Source: Actinomadura rudentiformis
GTDB lineage: Bacteria > Actinomycetota > Actinomycetes > Streptosporangiales > Streptosporangiaceae
Reading direction: 5' to 3'
Assembly: GCF_008923185.1 (NCBI RefSeq)
Contig: NZ_WBMT01000010.1
Location: forward strand, 62,001-126,000
DNA length: 64,000 nucleotides
The first letter of the stretch is position 1; every line of letters begins with the position of its first letter. Positions 24,728 through 32,840 of this stretch are shown here, piece by piece. The notes beneath the pieces were generated by a model. That model had not been told where the DNA came from. It saw only the letters and a program-made list of their open reading frames with translations, and did no database searches. Position numbers and translations under genes: made by a program.

Positions 24728-24813
24728 GCGAGCGATCCGGGGGGCGTGGGGGGTCGTCCCCCCACAAGGAGCACAGCATGAGCGGGCGTTCCGGCCGCAG
24801 GGAGGACGCATGA
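24724..24813 (+). CDS. 29-codon linker ORF with intercistronic hairpin
   Basis: An ATG at 24724 overlaps the nuclease stop (ATGA), and the ORF's own stop overlaps the next gene's ATG at 24810 (ATGA again). It encodes a Ser/Gly/Arg-rich peptide that starts MSERSGGRGG. Inside it, 24746-24765 form a perfect eight-pair hairpin (GTGGGGGG, loop TCGT, CCCCCCAC). A near-duplicate sequence flanks the hairpin: ATGAGCGAGCGATCCGG at 24724 and ATGAGCGGGCGTTCCGG at 24778. The peptide itself may be unimportant. The ORF appears to carry ribosomes across a small inserted repeat and preserve coupling between the nuclease and the 490-residue protein. Confidence 0.45.
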   Translation: MSERSGGRGGSSPHKEHSMSGRSGRREDA

Positions 24814-26282
24814 GTGTGCTCTCCTCGTTGGCGCAGCTAGAGGCCGTCGCCACTGGGCGCGCCCAGCCGCTCGCCACCGTGCGGCACTGCCATGTCGCCG
24901 CCGAGCCGCTGGTCATGGTGCCGCTCAAGCTCGCCGGTGAGGCGGCCGCGCCGCTCGCGGTCATGCTGGGCACCGAGCGCGCCGAGCCGACCCTGCTCGT
25001 GGTCCCGCAGCCGCGCAACCGGGATCTGCGGTTCGCGTTCGCGGCCGACCTGGCCAAGCTCGTGCTGGAGTACGTGGAGTCGAGCCGCGGCGCGACCGAG
25101 GAGCTGCCGCCCGGAAAGGACGGCGAGGAACGGGTCCGGTACGGGGGCGCGCCGCAGCTCCTGGTGCCCAACCGCGCCGGGGTCGGGTTCCTGCGGATGC
25201 TGGGGCGCTCGACGCGGTTCCGGCGCACCGACGGGCCGTACGCGGTGGATCCGGCGGTGCCGAGGCTCGGCCGCTGGCTGACGTGGTTCGCCGACCGGCA
25301 CGACAAGCCGGGCGCGTGCCTGCTCATGACGATGACCGAGACCCTGCGGCTGCACTGGGCCACCGGCCAGAGCTCGCTGGAGGACGGCAACCTGGCGGCG
25401 CTCCTCGGCTGGATCGATCCACCGGACGGGCTGGACGGCCCCGCGGCCGCCGCCCGCGCCGAGGACCCGGTGACCTGCCCGCCCGCCGGGCCGGCCACCG
25501 ATCCCACGTTCGACAACGAGGTGCTCGCCCCGGCGATCGCCGCCTACGACCAGTCGGGCGACGACCGTGCGGAGGAACGGGTCCGTTCCGTCCTGGACGG
25601 CCAGCTCAGGCCGACGTGGGAGCTGATGTGGGACGCGATCGGGCTGCTGAGGGCGCTGCCGGAGGGCGCGAGCGTCGCGGCACGCTGGGAACGCGACCGC
25701 GACTCGTTCACCTGGTACCACTCGACGTTCGACGAGAGCCACCCGCAGGCCCGCCGCGATCCCGCCGTCCGGGCCGCGCGCCGCCTGCACGACCTCGAAC
25801 GCGCGCAGGACGCCTATGACGCTCAGCGGGCGTTCGACGATCCCCTGGTCATGGCCGAGCACCGGCTCGCGGGGCAGGCGTTCGGCGGCGTCGTCACCGA
25901 GAGCGAACCGACCCGGCTGGACGAGTCGGGCAGGCGTCCCAAGCTCCGCCCGCATCTCCGCGTCGCCACCGAAGACCCGCTCCAGCTGGACGTCGGCACG
26001 ACCGTCTGCGACGCCGCCCGGCCCGCGCTCAAGGGGAAGATCATCGAGATCGACGCGGCCGGCGGGGTGCTGCTGGAGCTGACCGGCGGCATGGGCCGCA
26101 AGCTGGTCCCCGAGCCGGGTGTCGTGCCGGAGCCCGGCCGGCGGGTGTGCTTCACCTCGCTCGGCACCGGCTCGTGGGGCGCGGCGAAGTTTCCCGAACG
26201 GGAGGACACGCCGTGGACGCACGGCGGGCCGCCCGAGGAGTACGTGCCGACGGACGAGGACGCGGCGGAGGAGTGGTCATGA
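24810..26282 (+). CDS. Uncharacterised 490-residue protein of nuclease-helicase operon
   Basis: No family is recognised. The N-terminal 120 residues are beta-rich (VMVPLKLAGEAAAPLAVMLG, LLVVPQPRNRDLRFAFA). A segment around 125-190 has VPNRAGVGFLRMLGRSTRF and WLTWFADRHDKPGACLLM. The central part (around 235-370) is helical and charged, including RVRSVLDGQLRPTWELMWDA and FTWYHSTFDESHPQARRDP. The C-terminal 100 residues look like a small beta-barrel (LKGKIIEIDAAGGVLLELTG, RVCFTSLGTGSW) that might bind nucleic acid. There are no obvious catalytic motifs. GGGAGG precedes the ATG. The helicase begins inside its stop codon (ATGA), so it is probably a stoichiometric partner of the helicase. Confidence 0.72.
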   Translation: MSVLSSLAQLEAVATGRAQPLATVRHCHVAAEPLVMVPLKLAGEAAAPLAVMLGTERAEPTLLVVPQPRNRDLRFAFAADLAKLVLEYVESSRGATEELPPGKDGEERVRYGGAPQLLVPNRAGVGFLRMLGRSTRFRRTDGPYAVDPAVPRLGRWLTWFADRHDKPGACLLMTMTETLRLHWATGQSSLEDGNLAALLGWIDPPDGLDGPAAAARAEDPVTCPPAGPATDPTFDNEVLAPAIAAYDQSGDDRAEERVRSVLDGQLRPTWELMWDAIGLLRALPEGASVAARWERDRDSFTWYHSTFDESHPQARRDPAVRAARRLHDLERAQDAYDAQRAFDDPLVMAEHRLAGQAFGGVVTESEPTRLDESGRRPKLRPHLRVATEDPLQLDVGTTVCDAARPALKGKIIEIDAAGGVLLELTGGMGRKLVPEPGVVPEPGRRVCFTSLGTGSWGAAKFPEREDTPWTHGGPPEEYVPTDEDAAEEWS

Positions 26283-27664
26283 TCGAAACAACGGCGGGGG
26301 ACCCGGCGCGCACCGAGGTCGACACGGCCCGCACGGACCTCGACGCCGCGCGCGCGGACCTCGACCCGTCCGCGGCGGCGAACCAGGTGGTCGAGGACGT
26401 GCTCGCCGACCTGCACGGCGGCCACCGCGGCGTGGTCGTCGACTCGCCGCCCGGCGCGGGCAAGTCCACGCTGGTCGTCCGCGCCGCCGCGCATCTGGCC
26501 GCCGCGGGCGACCGTCTGATGATCGTGGCGCAGACCAACGAGCAGGTCGACGACCTGATCGAACGGATCGCGGGCAAACACCCGGACGTGAGCCTCGGCC
26601 GCCTCTCGGCCTCGACCTACGTGCCGTCCGGGCGCGTGACGGGGCACGCGTCGGTGCGCGTCGCGACGAAGGCCGACGACCTCGCCGACCGTACGGTGGT
26701 GATCGCCACGGCGGCCAAGTGGGCGACGCTCACCGAGGGCTCGTGGCCGTGGGCGATCGTGGACGAGGCGTACCAGATGCGCTCGGACATGTTGCTGCGC
26801 ATCGCGGGCCGCTTCGAACGGGCGTTGTTCGTGGGGGACCCGGGCCAGCTCGACCCGTTCTCCACGGTCGAGGTCGAACGCTGGGCCGGGCTGTCCTGGG
26901 ACCCGATGCGCAGTGCCGTCTCGGTGCTGCTCGCGCACAATCCCGACCTGCCCGTGCACCGGCTGCCGGTCTCGTGGCGGCTTCCCGCCTCGGCGGCGCC
27001 GGTGGTGTCGGACGCGTTCTACCCGTTCACCGGGTTCCGGTCGGGCACCGGGCCGGGCGACCGCCGGCTGGAGTTCGGCGCGGGAGGCATGGGCACCACC
27101 TATGACCGCGCGCTGGACGAGGCCGCCGCGAGTGGCTGGGCTCTGTACGAGCTTCCCGCCAGGCACGCGCTCCGTACGGACGGCGAGGCGATCCAGGCCA
27201 CGGCGGCACTGGCGGTGCGGCTGCTGCAGCGCGGTGGCGTCGCCCATTCGGAGCTCGGCACGTCCCCCGTCGGCGCGGACCGCATCGCCATCGGGGCCGC
27301 CCACCGCGACCAGGTCACGGCCATCCGAGCCATGCTCGGGCAACACGGGGCGGGCATCACCGTGGACACGGCCAATCGCCTGCAAGGCCGCGAGTACGAC
27401 GTGACGGTCGTCCTGCATCCGCTCTCCGGCCGCCGCGACGCGACCGCGTTCCATCTGGAGTCGGGACGGCTGTGCGTCCTCACGTCCCGCCATCGGCACG
27501 CGTGCATCGTCGTCGCGCGCGCCGGGATCCCCGAGCTGCTGGACGCGCACCCGTCGACCGAGCCGGTGCACCTGGGCGTGCCGGTCAAGTTCCCGGACGG
27601 CTGGGAGGCCAACCAGTCCGTGCTCGCCCATCTCGCCGCCCACCGCGTCCGCTCGCACCTCTGA
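26279..27664 (+). CDS. Upf1/Dna2-like SF1 helicase (461 aa)
   Basis: Superfamily-1 motifs occur in order. Walker A is SPPGAGKST (56-64), motif Ia is IVAQTNEQVDDL (82-93), motif II is VDEAYQM (161-167), and motif III is LFVGDPGQLDP (183-193). Motif IV is LPVSWRLP (229-236), motif V is VDTANRLQGREYDVTVV, and motif VI is in LCVLTSRHRHACIVVA. The LQGREYDV and VGDPGQLDP forms place it with the Upf1/Dna2 (AAA_11/AAA_12) group, which usually moves 5' to 3' on single strands. It lacks the large insertions of Upf1 and a fused nuclease. It is the last gene of the coupled operon and probably works with the nuclease at 23639-24727. Its 3' end overlaps the convergent arginase-family frame by 80 bases. Confidence 0.82.
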   Translation: MIETTAGDPARTEVDTARTDLDAARADLDPSAAANQVVEDVLADLHGGHRGVVVDSPPGAGKSTLVVRAAAHLAAAGDRLMIVAQTNEQVDDLIERIAGKHPDVSLGRLSASTYVPSGRVTGHASVRVATKADDLADRTVVIATAAKWATLTEGSWPWAIVDEAYQMRSDMLLRIAGRFERALFVGDPGQLDPFSTVEVERWAGLSWDPMRSAVSVLLAHNPDLPVHRLPVSWRLPASAAPVVSDAFYPFTGFRSGTGPGDRRLEFGAGGMGTTYDRALDEAAASGWALYELPARHALRTDGEAIQATAALAVRLLQRGGVAHSELGTSPVGADRIAIGAAHRDQVTAIRAMLGQHGAGITVDTANRLQGREYDVTVVLHPLSGRRDATAFHLESGRLCVLTSRHRHACIVVARAGIPELLDAHPSTEPVHLGVPVKFPDGWEANQSVLAHLAAHRVRSHL

Positions 27665-28481
27665 GGAGCCCTGGCACGAGTGCGCGCAGCGTCTCCTGGT
27701 CTTGGGGGCGGTCCGGCTGGTATTCGGTGATGCCGAGACCCGCGATCTCGAAGCGTCCGGCGAGCGCCCGTACGGCGGCTCCCAGCTGGGCCGGAGTGAT
27801 GCCGCCGGGTTCCGGACAGCTGAGCGACGCGAAGGATCCGGGGTCCAGAACGTCCAGGTCGATGTGGACGTACACGGCCCGCGCGCCGGTGGCGGCGACC
27901 GCCTCGACGACGGCGGCGGGATCCTTGAGCGCGTCCACGGTCACGTGCCGCATGCCGGTGGCCTCGACGTACGCGCGTTCCCCCGGGTCGAGCGCCCGTA
28001 CGCCCGCGAGCACGACCTGGGCCGGGCGCAGCGGGCGCGCGGGGACCAGCTCGCCGGGTCCCTCACCCAGCAGCGTGCGAAGGATCATGCCGTGGAACGC
28101 GCCCGACGGTGACGACGCCGGGGTGTTGAGGTCTCCGTGGGCGTCGAACCAGACGACGGCGAGTGCGTCCCCATGCCGGGCGATGGCCGCCGACACCGGA
28201 GAGAGCTCGACACCGCAGTCACCACCGACAGTGACCACGACTTCACCTTCGGCTGCCGTGATGCCGGCGCGGGCGCCCTCGGCGATCCCGGCAAGGACGT
28301 CCAGGCCCCGCACGTCACCGGTTTCCGCTCCCGCCTCGTCGGGCACGGTGACCGTGTACCGGCGGCCCGCCGGTACGGCCTCCGCCAGGAGGTGTGCGCC
28401 GTCGGCGAGCCGCCGGGCGCGCGCCTCCGGAACACCCGACCCCTGCCATTGCGGAACTTCGACCACCGAGATGTCCAGCAT
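27585..28481 (-). CDS. Arginase/agmatinase-family ureohydrolase (298 aa)
   Basis: The binuclear Mn signatures of the ureohydrolase family are present: TVGGDCGVELSP, VVWFDAHGDLNTP and VYVHIDLDVLDPGSF. The late acid motif is in GLGITEYQPD. Such enzymes hydrolyse guanidino compounds (arginine, agmatine, formiminoglutamate). The first motif as GGDCG rather than GGDHS marks a subgroup seen in actinobacteria, so the substrate is not certain. The ATG at 28481 fits the family start (MLDISVVEVPQW). The last roughly 25 residues are antisense to the helicase 3' end and look like an acquired extension. Confidence 0.82.
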   Translation of the reverse strand: MLDISVVEVPQWQGSGVPEARARRLADGAHLLAEAVPAGRRYTVTVPDEAGAETGDVRGLDVLAGIAEGARAGITAAEGEVVVTVGGDCGVELSPVSAAIARHGDALAVVWFDAHGDLNTPASSPSGAFHGMILRTLLGEGPGELVPARPLRPAQVVLAGVRALDPGERAYVEATGMRHVTVDALKDPAAVVEAVAATGARAVYVHIDLDVLDPGSFASLSCPEPGGITPAQLGAAVRALAGRFEIAGLGITEYQPDRPQDQETLRALVPGLLRGASGRGGRRDGRARTGWPPSRPGT

Positions 28482-28590
28482 GTGCCTATCTTTACCACCT
28501 GTAACCGCCCTCCCCGCGTGAGCCGGGTACGGGGCGGGCCCGGTGCCGGATACTGTGAGATCCGGTGCCACAGCGATCACCGGAGGGGGC

Positions 28591-29106
28591 ATGGAGGAAA
28601 TCGGCTTCATGTGCGCCGGCTGCGGCGGTGAGGTGCACGACGTCACGCACAACCGGGAAGGCACGCTGGACGGGGTGGGATACCGCCACAACCAGCGGGT
28701 GGAGCCCTGGGACCACGAGCTGGAGCTCGCTGTCGGCAGCCCCGCGCCGCGCGACCAGCACTGTGACTTCTGCGGCGTCCCCGGCCCGAGCTGGCTCTAC
28801 TACCCGACGCTGGACCCCGAGGACACGGACATGTTCGAGGTCGAGCTGGACACCACCCAGCTGTCCGACGACGACACGGCCGTGGCCGTGCTCAACATGC
28901 TCTACCCGTGGTACTCCTGCGACACCTGCTCGGTCCTCGTGGCCGACCGCAAGATCGAGCTCTTGATCGCGCGCGCCCTGGAGCTCACCCCCGTTCCGGC
29001 GGACGGCCCTGTCGACGAGGAGACCGTGCGCGCCCGTCTCAAGGGTTCGTTCTCGGTGTTCTTCACCACCCGACCAGGCCGCCCCCAGCCGTCCCGCGCC
29101 ATCTGA
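28591..29106 (+). CDS. Uncharacterised protein with three CxxC zinc pairs (171 aa)
   Basis: I do not recognise a named family. Three CxxC knuckles are visible: CAGC at residues 8-11, CDFC near 58-61 and CDTC near 111-114, which suggests one or two structural zinc sites. Acidic segments (TLDPEDTDMFEVELD, LSDDDTAVAV) lie between them. The ATG has an excellent ribosome-binding site (GGAGGGGG). It is a single gene, divergent from the arginase-family gene, with 109 bases between the two starts. It is likely cytoplasmic; function unknown. Confidence 0.72.
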   Translation: MEEIGFMCAGCGGEVHDVTHNREGTLDGVGYRHNQRVEPWDHELELAVGSPAPRDQHCDFCGVPGPSWLYYPTLDPEDTDMFEVELDTTQLSDDDTAVAVLNMLYPWYSCDTCSVLVADRKIELLIARALELTPVPADGPVDEETVRARLKGSFSVFFTTRPGRPQPSRAI

Positions 29107-29246
29107 CCTGAACCCCGGCCCGCCCCGCAACGTCCAACCGCACGTCGAGCGGTGAGGCGTGCACGGACCCCCGGGCTCGGGAATGTCCGACCACCTCAAT
29201 AGGATCGTTCGCGTTTTGGTCGGATTCCGAACTTCCGGGGGTTGGT

Positions 29247-29936
29247 GTGTTCATCGAGACGCGGTTCTGCGGGCCCGACGGCTCGGGCAACGGCGGCTAC
29301 GTCGCGGGGCTGCTGGCCGGGCATGTGGCGGCCGACACGGTCACCGTGACGCTGCGCCTCCCGCCGCCGCTGGCCACTCCCCTGTCCGTCACGCAGGAGG
29401 ACGACCGCGGCCACAGCGTGCGGCTGTGGCACGGTGAGCTGCTGATCGCCGAGGCGCTCGCCGGCGCGATCGTGGTGCCGCCGGTGCCACCCGTGCCGTA
29501 CGAGGCGGCGCTGGAGGCTGCGGAGAAGTTCCGGACCACCGAAAACCACCCGTTCCCGCGCTGCTTCGCGTGCGGCCCCGACCGCGAGGCCGGTGACGGC
29601 CTGAGGCTGGAGCCCGGCCCTGTGGGCGACGGCATCGTGGCCTCCCCCTGGACGCCTGCCGAGGCGGTGGCGAGGGAGACGGTGTGGGCCGCACTCGACT
29701 GCCCCGGCGGCTGGGCGTTCGACCCGGCGGGCCGCCCGGCGGTGCTCGGCACGATGACCGCTCAGGTGACCGATCTCCCGGCGCCCGGCGAGCGGTGCGT
29801 CGTGATGGGGCTGGCGCGCAGCCGCGAGGGCCGCAAACTGCACGCGGCCACGGCGGCGTACGGGGCGGACGGGCGGCTGCTCGGCCGCGCGGAGCAGATC
29901 TGGATCGAGATCGAGCCTGACCGCTTCAGGACGTGA
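29247..29936 (+). CDS. Hotdog-fold (thioesterase-like) protein (229 aa)
   Basis: A double-hotdog arrangement is suggested by an N-terminal strand-helix part (GGYVAGLLAGHVAADTVTVT, LRLPPPLATPLSV) and a second part with CFACGPDREAGDGLRLEPG. It ends in the strand series MTAQVTDLPAPGERCVVMG, HAATAAYGADGRLLGRAEQ and IWIEI. The CFACGP loop is seen in acyl-CoA-binding hotdog relatives. GTG 29247 is used as start. It may hydrolyse or bind an acyl-thioester; no pathway partner is adjacent. Confidence 0.65.
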   Translation: MFIETRFCGPDGSGNGGYVAGLLAGHVAADTVTVTLRLPPPLATPLSVTQEDDRGHSVRLWHGELLIAEALAGAIVVPPVPPVPYEAALEAAEKFRTTENHPFPRCFACGPDREAGDGLRLEPGPVGDGIVASPWTPAEAVARETVWAALDCPGGWAFDPAGRPAVLGTMTAQVTDLPAPGERCVVMGLARSREGRKLHAATAAYGADGRLLGRAEQIWIEIEPDRFRT

Positions 29937-30101
29937 GACCGGAGTCCCGGGCGGAGCAGGACTTCCGTCCCCTGGTGGGGCGACGCCCGCCCCCTTCTCG
30001 GATGAGGCGTCGAAAATGTGTCGCGTGACGCCAATCCGGCGGGGCAGGATGGCTTCAATGCGTTCAGTCTGAGCACCCGCGACCAACGGAGGTCGGGCCA
30101 G

Positions 30102-30317
30102 ATGAGCGGAAGTGGATTCCTCATCCTCGGTGTGGCGGCGCTCGCGGCCTACATGGGCATCTCCTGGGAACGTGCCCGCCGAGCAATTTTCGACGTGCGG
30201 GTCGGACGGCAGCGCGTCTCCAACCTGCGTCAGGCGGCGGTCCGGGAGCGGCTGCACGCCATCCTGATCGTCAGCGCCTCTCTCCTGGTGATCTACTTGA
30301 TCGCCCGGCACCGCTGA
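30102..30317 (+). CDS. Small two-helix membrane protein (71 aa)
   Basis: Two hydrophobic segments (FLILGVAALAAYMGISW at residues 6-22 and LHAILIVSASLLVIYLIA near 51-68) flank a basic stretch with ERARRAIFDVRVGRQRV. The ATG at 30102 has GGAGGT eight bases upstream. No family is recognised. It is a single gene between the hotdog protein and the large coiled-coil gene. Confidence 0.65.
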   Translation: MSGSGFLILGVAALAAYMGISWERARRAIFDVRVGRQRVSNLRQAAVRERLHAILIVSASLLVIYLIARHR

Positions 30318-30480
30318 AAGATCACACGGGCGGCCTGAGCACCCCGCGCCGCTTGACGCCGTAGCGGTCCTGCACGCCCGCTGCGGCCACTGGTCTGGGG
30401 CGTATCTCGACGTCAGCTGCTACGGCGCGCCGCCCCAGGCTCACGGCCGTCTTGGCTGAGGGTGTTGGTCGGCGGGCCGG

Positions 30481-32190
30481 TCAGGGACCGGTGAAGAGGG
30501 GGTCCTCGCGGTCGATCACGAGATCGTCGCGCAGGGGCGGGTTGCCGCCGTTCGCCGGGTGCCCGCCGTTCGCCGGGCCGCCACCGTTCGCCGGGTGCCC
30601 GCCGTTCAACGGGCCACCACCGTTCAACGGGTTGCCGCCGTTCGCCGGGTGCCCGCCGTTCAACGGGCTGCCGCCGTTCGCCGGGTTGCCGCCGCTCAAC
30701 GGGCCGCCGCCGTTCATCGGGCCGCCGCCGTTCATCGGGCCGCCGCCGTTCATCGGGTTGCCGCCGGGCCCCGGGGGCTGGCCGAGACCGTTGGGCGGAG
30801 GCGTCGGGTAGGGGCCGCTCCGCAACGACGGTTCGCCGGGCTGGGCGTAGCCGCCGGTCTGTGATCGTCCGGGGGGCGCGCCCAGCGGCGACGCCGCGGT
30901 CCCGTGGGCGGGGACACCCTGGTGCTGCGTTCCCGCGGGCGGGATGTTGGACGAGAGCGTGTTGTGGGTCAGCTGGTCGATCTGGCGGCGGGCGCGGTCG
31001 GCCTCAGCGCGGGCCGCGTCCCGTTCCTCGGCCAGCGCGGTGAGCGCGGCCTGCTGCTCGGCGACCGACTGGGAGAGCTGGCGCAGCTGGAGCGCCTGGT
31101 CACTGATGGTGGTGTTGAGCTCGTCACGCTCGGCCACGGCCTGCTGCGCCATCGCCTGCGCGGCGTCGCGTTCCTTGGCGGCCTCCTCGGCGCGCGAGGC
31201 GGCGCGCGCGGCCTCGGCCTCGGCCTCCGACTTCGCGCGGTGCGCGGCGGTGCGCTCGGCCTCGGCCTTGCTGGCGGACTGCATCGCCCGCTGGCGCTGC
31301 GCCTCGGCGTCGCGCATGGCGGTGCGCAGATCCTCGGCCCCCTGCTTGGCCACCGCCGCCTCGACGCGGTGCGACTCGACCGCGCCCTCGGTCTCGGCCA
31401 GCTTGGCGTGCAGGGTCACCAGCTCGGCGCGGCTCGCCTCGAGCGCGGCGAGCAGTTCGGTCTCGCGGGCCGCGATGCGGTCGCGTTCACTCTCGGCGGC
31501 GAGCTTGGCCGACACCGCCTGCTGCGCGATCTGGTGCGCCTCCTCCCAGGCCTGCTGGGCGGCGTCGCGCTTGGCGGTCGCGAGCTTGGCCTCCTCGCGG
31601 GCGCCGTTGGCGTCCTTCTCGGCGGCCTCGGCGCGCTGCCGGGCCGTGGCCGCCTCCTGCCAGGCCTCCTCGGCCTGGCGCTGGGACGCGTCGCGCTCGT
31701 TCTGCGCGATCGACAGCTCGCGGGCGGCCTCGGCGCGCACCTCGGCGACGCGCTTCTCGACGCCCGCGACGCTCAGCTCGGAGGTCAGCGATTCGGCGAG
31801 GAGGTCGGCCGTCTGCTCCAGGCGTTCGACCATCTCCCAGGCCGAGGCCACCTGGCCGGTCAGGCCTGGCGCGTCCCGGCCGCGTTCGCGGCGTTCCAGC
31901 GCCTCGCGGGCGCAGGCGCCGTCGTTGTCCTGGCAATAGCGAATCGTGCGAACGGCTCCGACGGGCTGGGGGACGGGGCGGCCGCAGTTGGCGCACGGCC
32001 ACACCGCGACCGGATCGCCGACGCGTGCGACCGCCGTCTCCGCCCTCGGTGCGGGCTTGGCGGTGCCGTTCGCCTGCTCCTCGGGCGTGGTGCCGTCATC
32101 GGAGACCGCGGCTTTGGAGGTCACGGCCTTCTCCCCGAGGCCGCCATTGTCGCGCTCATCGCTGTTTGGCATGGGATGAACGATACGCAC
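30481..32190 (-). CDS. Zinc-knuckle, coiled-coil, hexapeptide-repeat protein (569 aa)
   Basis: Three parts are clear. Residues 60-100 hold a small zinc-binding unit (CANCGRPVPQPVG, then RYCQDNDGAC). Residues 115-405 form a long Ala/Glu/Arg-rich coiled coil with heptads (for example AEEAWQEAATARQRAEAAEK). Residues 410-569 are flexible and Pro/Gly-rich. They include thirteen hexapeptide units of the form G(G/H/N)P(M/L/A)NG before an acidic end (DLVIDREDPLF). It is likely a cytoplasmic scaffold or polar/cytoskeletal protein, but no function is known. The start is GTG 32190 or ATG 32172; neither has a clear ribosome-binding site. It is transcribed alone, with the GbsR/MarR gene upstream in the same direction. 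Confidence 0.8.
   Translation of the reverse strand: MRIVHPMPNSDERDNGGLGEKAVTSKAAVSDDGTTPEEQANGTAKPAPRAETAVARVGDPVAVWPCANCGRPVPQPVGAVRTIRYCQDNDGACAREALERRERGRDAPGLTGQVASAWEMVERLEQTADLLAESLTSELSVAGVEKRVAEVRAEAARELSIAQNERDASQRQAEEAWQEAATARQRAEAAEKDANGAREEAKLATAKRDAAQQAWEEAHQIAQQAVSAKLAAESERDRIAARETELLAALEASRAELVTLHAKLAETEGAVESHRVEAAVAKQGAEDLRTAMRDAEAQRQRAMQSASKAEAERTAAHRAKSEAEAEAARAASRAEEAAKERDAAQAMAQQAVAERDELNTTISDQALQLRQLSQSVAEQQAALTALAEERDAARAEADRARRQIDQLTHNTLSSNIPPAGTQHQGVPAHGTAASPLGAPPGRSQTGGYAQPGEPSLRSGPYPTPPPNGLGQPPGPGGNPMNGGGPMNGGGPMNGGGPLSGGNPANGGSPLNGGHPANGGNPLNGGGPLNGGHPANGGGPANGGHPANGGNPPLRDDLVIDREDPLFTGP
30539..30772. repeat. 18-bp coding repeats, about 13 copies
   Basis: Thirteen 18-base units (for example CCGCCGTTCATCGGGCCG, three near-identical copies at about 30706-30758) encode the Gly/Pro/Asn hexapeptides of the coiled-coil protein. 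They are all in frame. Copies at the protein-C-terminal side are more mixed. Confidence 0.88.
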
Positions 32191-32244
32191 ACTTCCGCGA
32201 GGCTGCAGTGACTTGGGGGGTATATGGGATCACCCACGTTCTGA

Positions 32245-32751
32245 TCAGGCGGGCGGGCCATCCGGTCGCGGCGCGTCCCGATGGGCTCTCCAGCGGTCCA
32301 TCAGGCCGTCGAGTTCCTTGCGCAGGAACTCGAAGAACTCCATCGCCTCGGTGAGCCGGCGACCGGCGGGGGTCTCGCGGCCGACCACGCTCACCCCCTC
32401 GGCGAAGCTTCCGGAGTATTGGGCGAGGAGGGCGTCCCGGTTGGCCAGCGCGTCCTGCCACGCCTCGTCGCGAACGCGGAAGATGTCGCGCCGCGAGCCT
32501 GGTTCGCGTTCCCGTATGACCAGGTGGAGCCGCGTGAGGTAGCGGACCGCGCCGGACACCGCGGCAGGACTGACCCGGAGCGTCTGGGCCAGCTCGGCGG
32601 CCGTGAGGGCGCCCGAGTCGGTGACCATGAGCGCCACGAACACCCGTGCGGGCATCCGCGGCCAGCCGCTCTCGACCAGGACCGAGGCGAACCGCTCGAC
32701 GAATCTCGACACGGCCTCGCCGTCGCGCACGGACGGGGTCGGGTCGGTCAC
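32245..32751 (-). CDS. GbsR/MarR-family regulator (168 aa)
   Basis: A winged helix-turn-helix of the GbsR/MarR type spans about residues 35-95 (MPARVFVALMVTDSGALTAA, LAQTLRVSPAAVSGAVRYL, HLVIREREPGSRRDIFRV). A helical dimerisation tail follows. The GTG at 32751 has GGAG nine bases upstream. It diverges from the ABC exporter at 32841-35359, which in many actinobacteria is controlled by such a neighbour. A dyad overlapping the exporter promoter is its probable operator. Confidence 0.86.
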   Translation of the reverse strand: MTDPTPSVRDGEAVSRFVERFASVLVESGWPRMPARVFVALMVTDSGALTAAELAQTLRVSPAAVSGAVRYLTRLHLVIREREPGSRRDIFRVRDEAWQDALANRDALLAQYSGSFAEGVSVVGRETPAGRRLTEAMEFFEFLRKELDGLMDRWRAHRDAPRPDGPPA

Positions 32752-32804
32752 TCGGCATCATCTCCCCAGGTCGGCAACCTCCTCAGTTTACCCAATTCAC
32801 AAGA

Positions 32805-32833
32805 TTCACGTTTTCGTGAAGCTAGTGTACGTT
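32805..32833 (+). promoter_or_regulatory. Exporter promoter with overlapping dyad operator
   Basis: -35 TTCACG (32805-32810), a 17-base spacer and -10 TACGTT (32828-32833) place transcription start at or next to the ATG at 32841, a leaderless message. The dyad TTCACGTTTTCGTGAA (32805-32820) covers the -35. Another TTCAC half-site lies at 32796. Binding of the divergent GbsR/MarR regulator here would repress the exporter. Confidence 0.6.
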
Positions 32834-32840
32834 CTGAATT

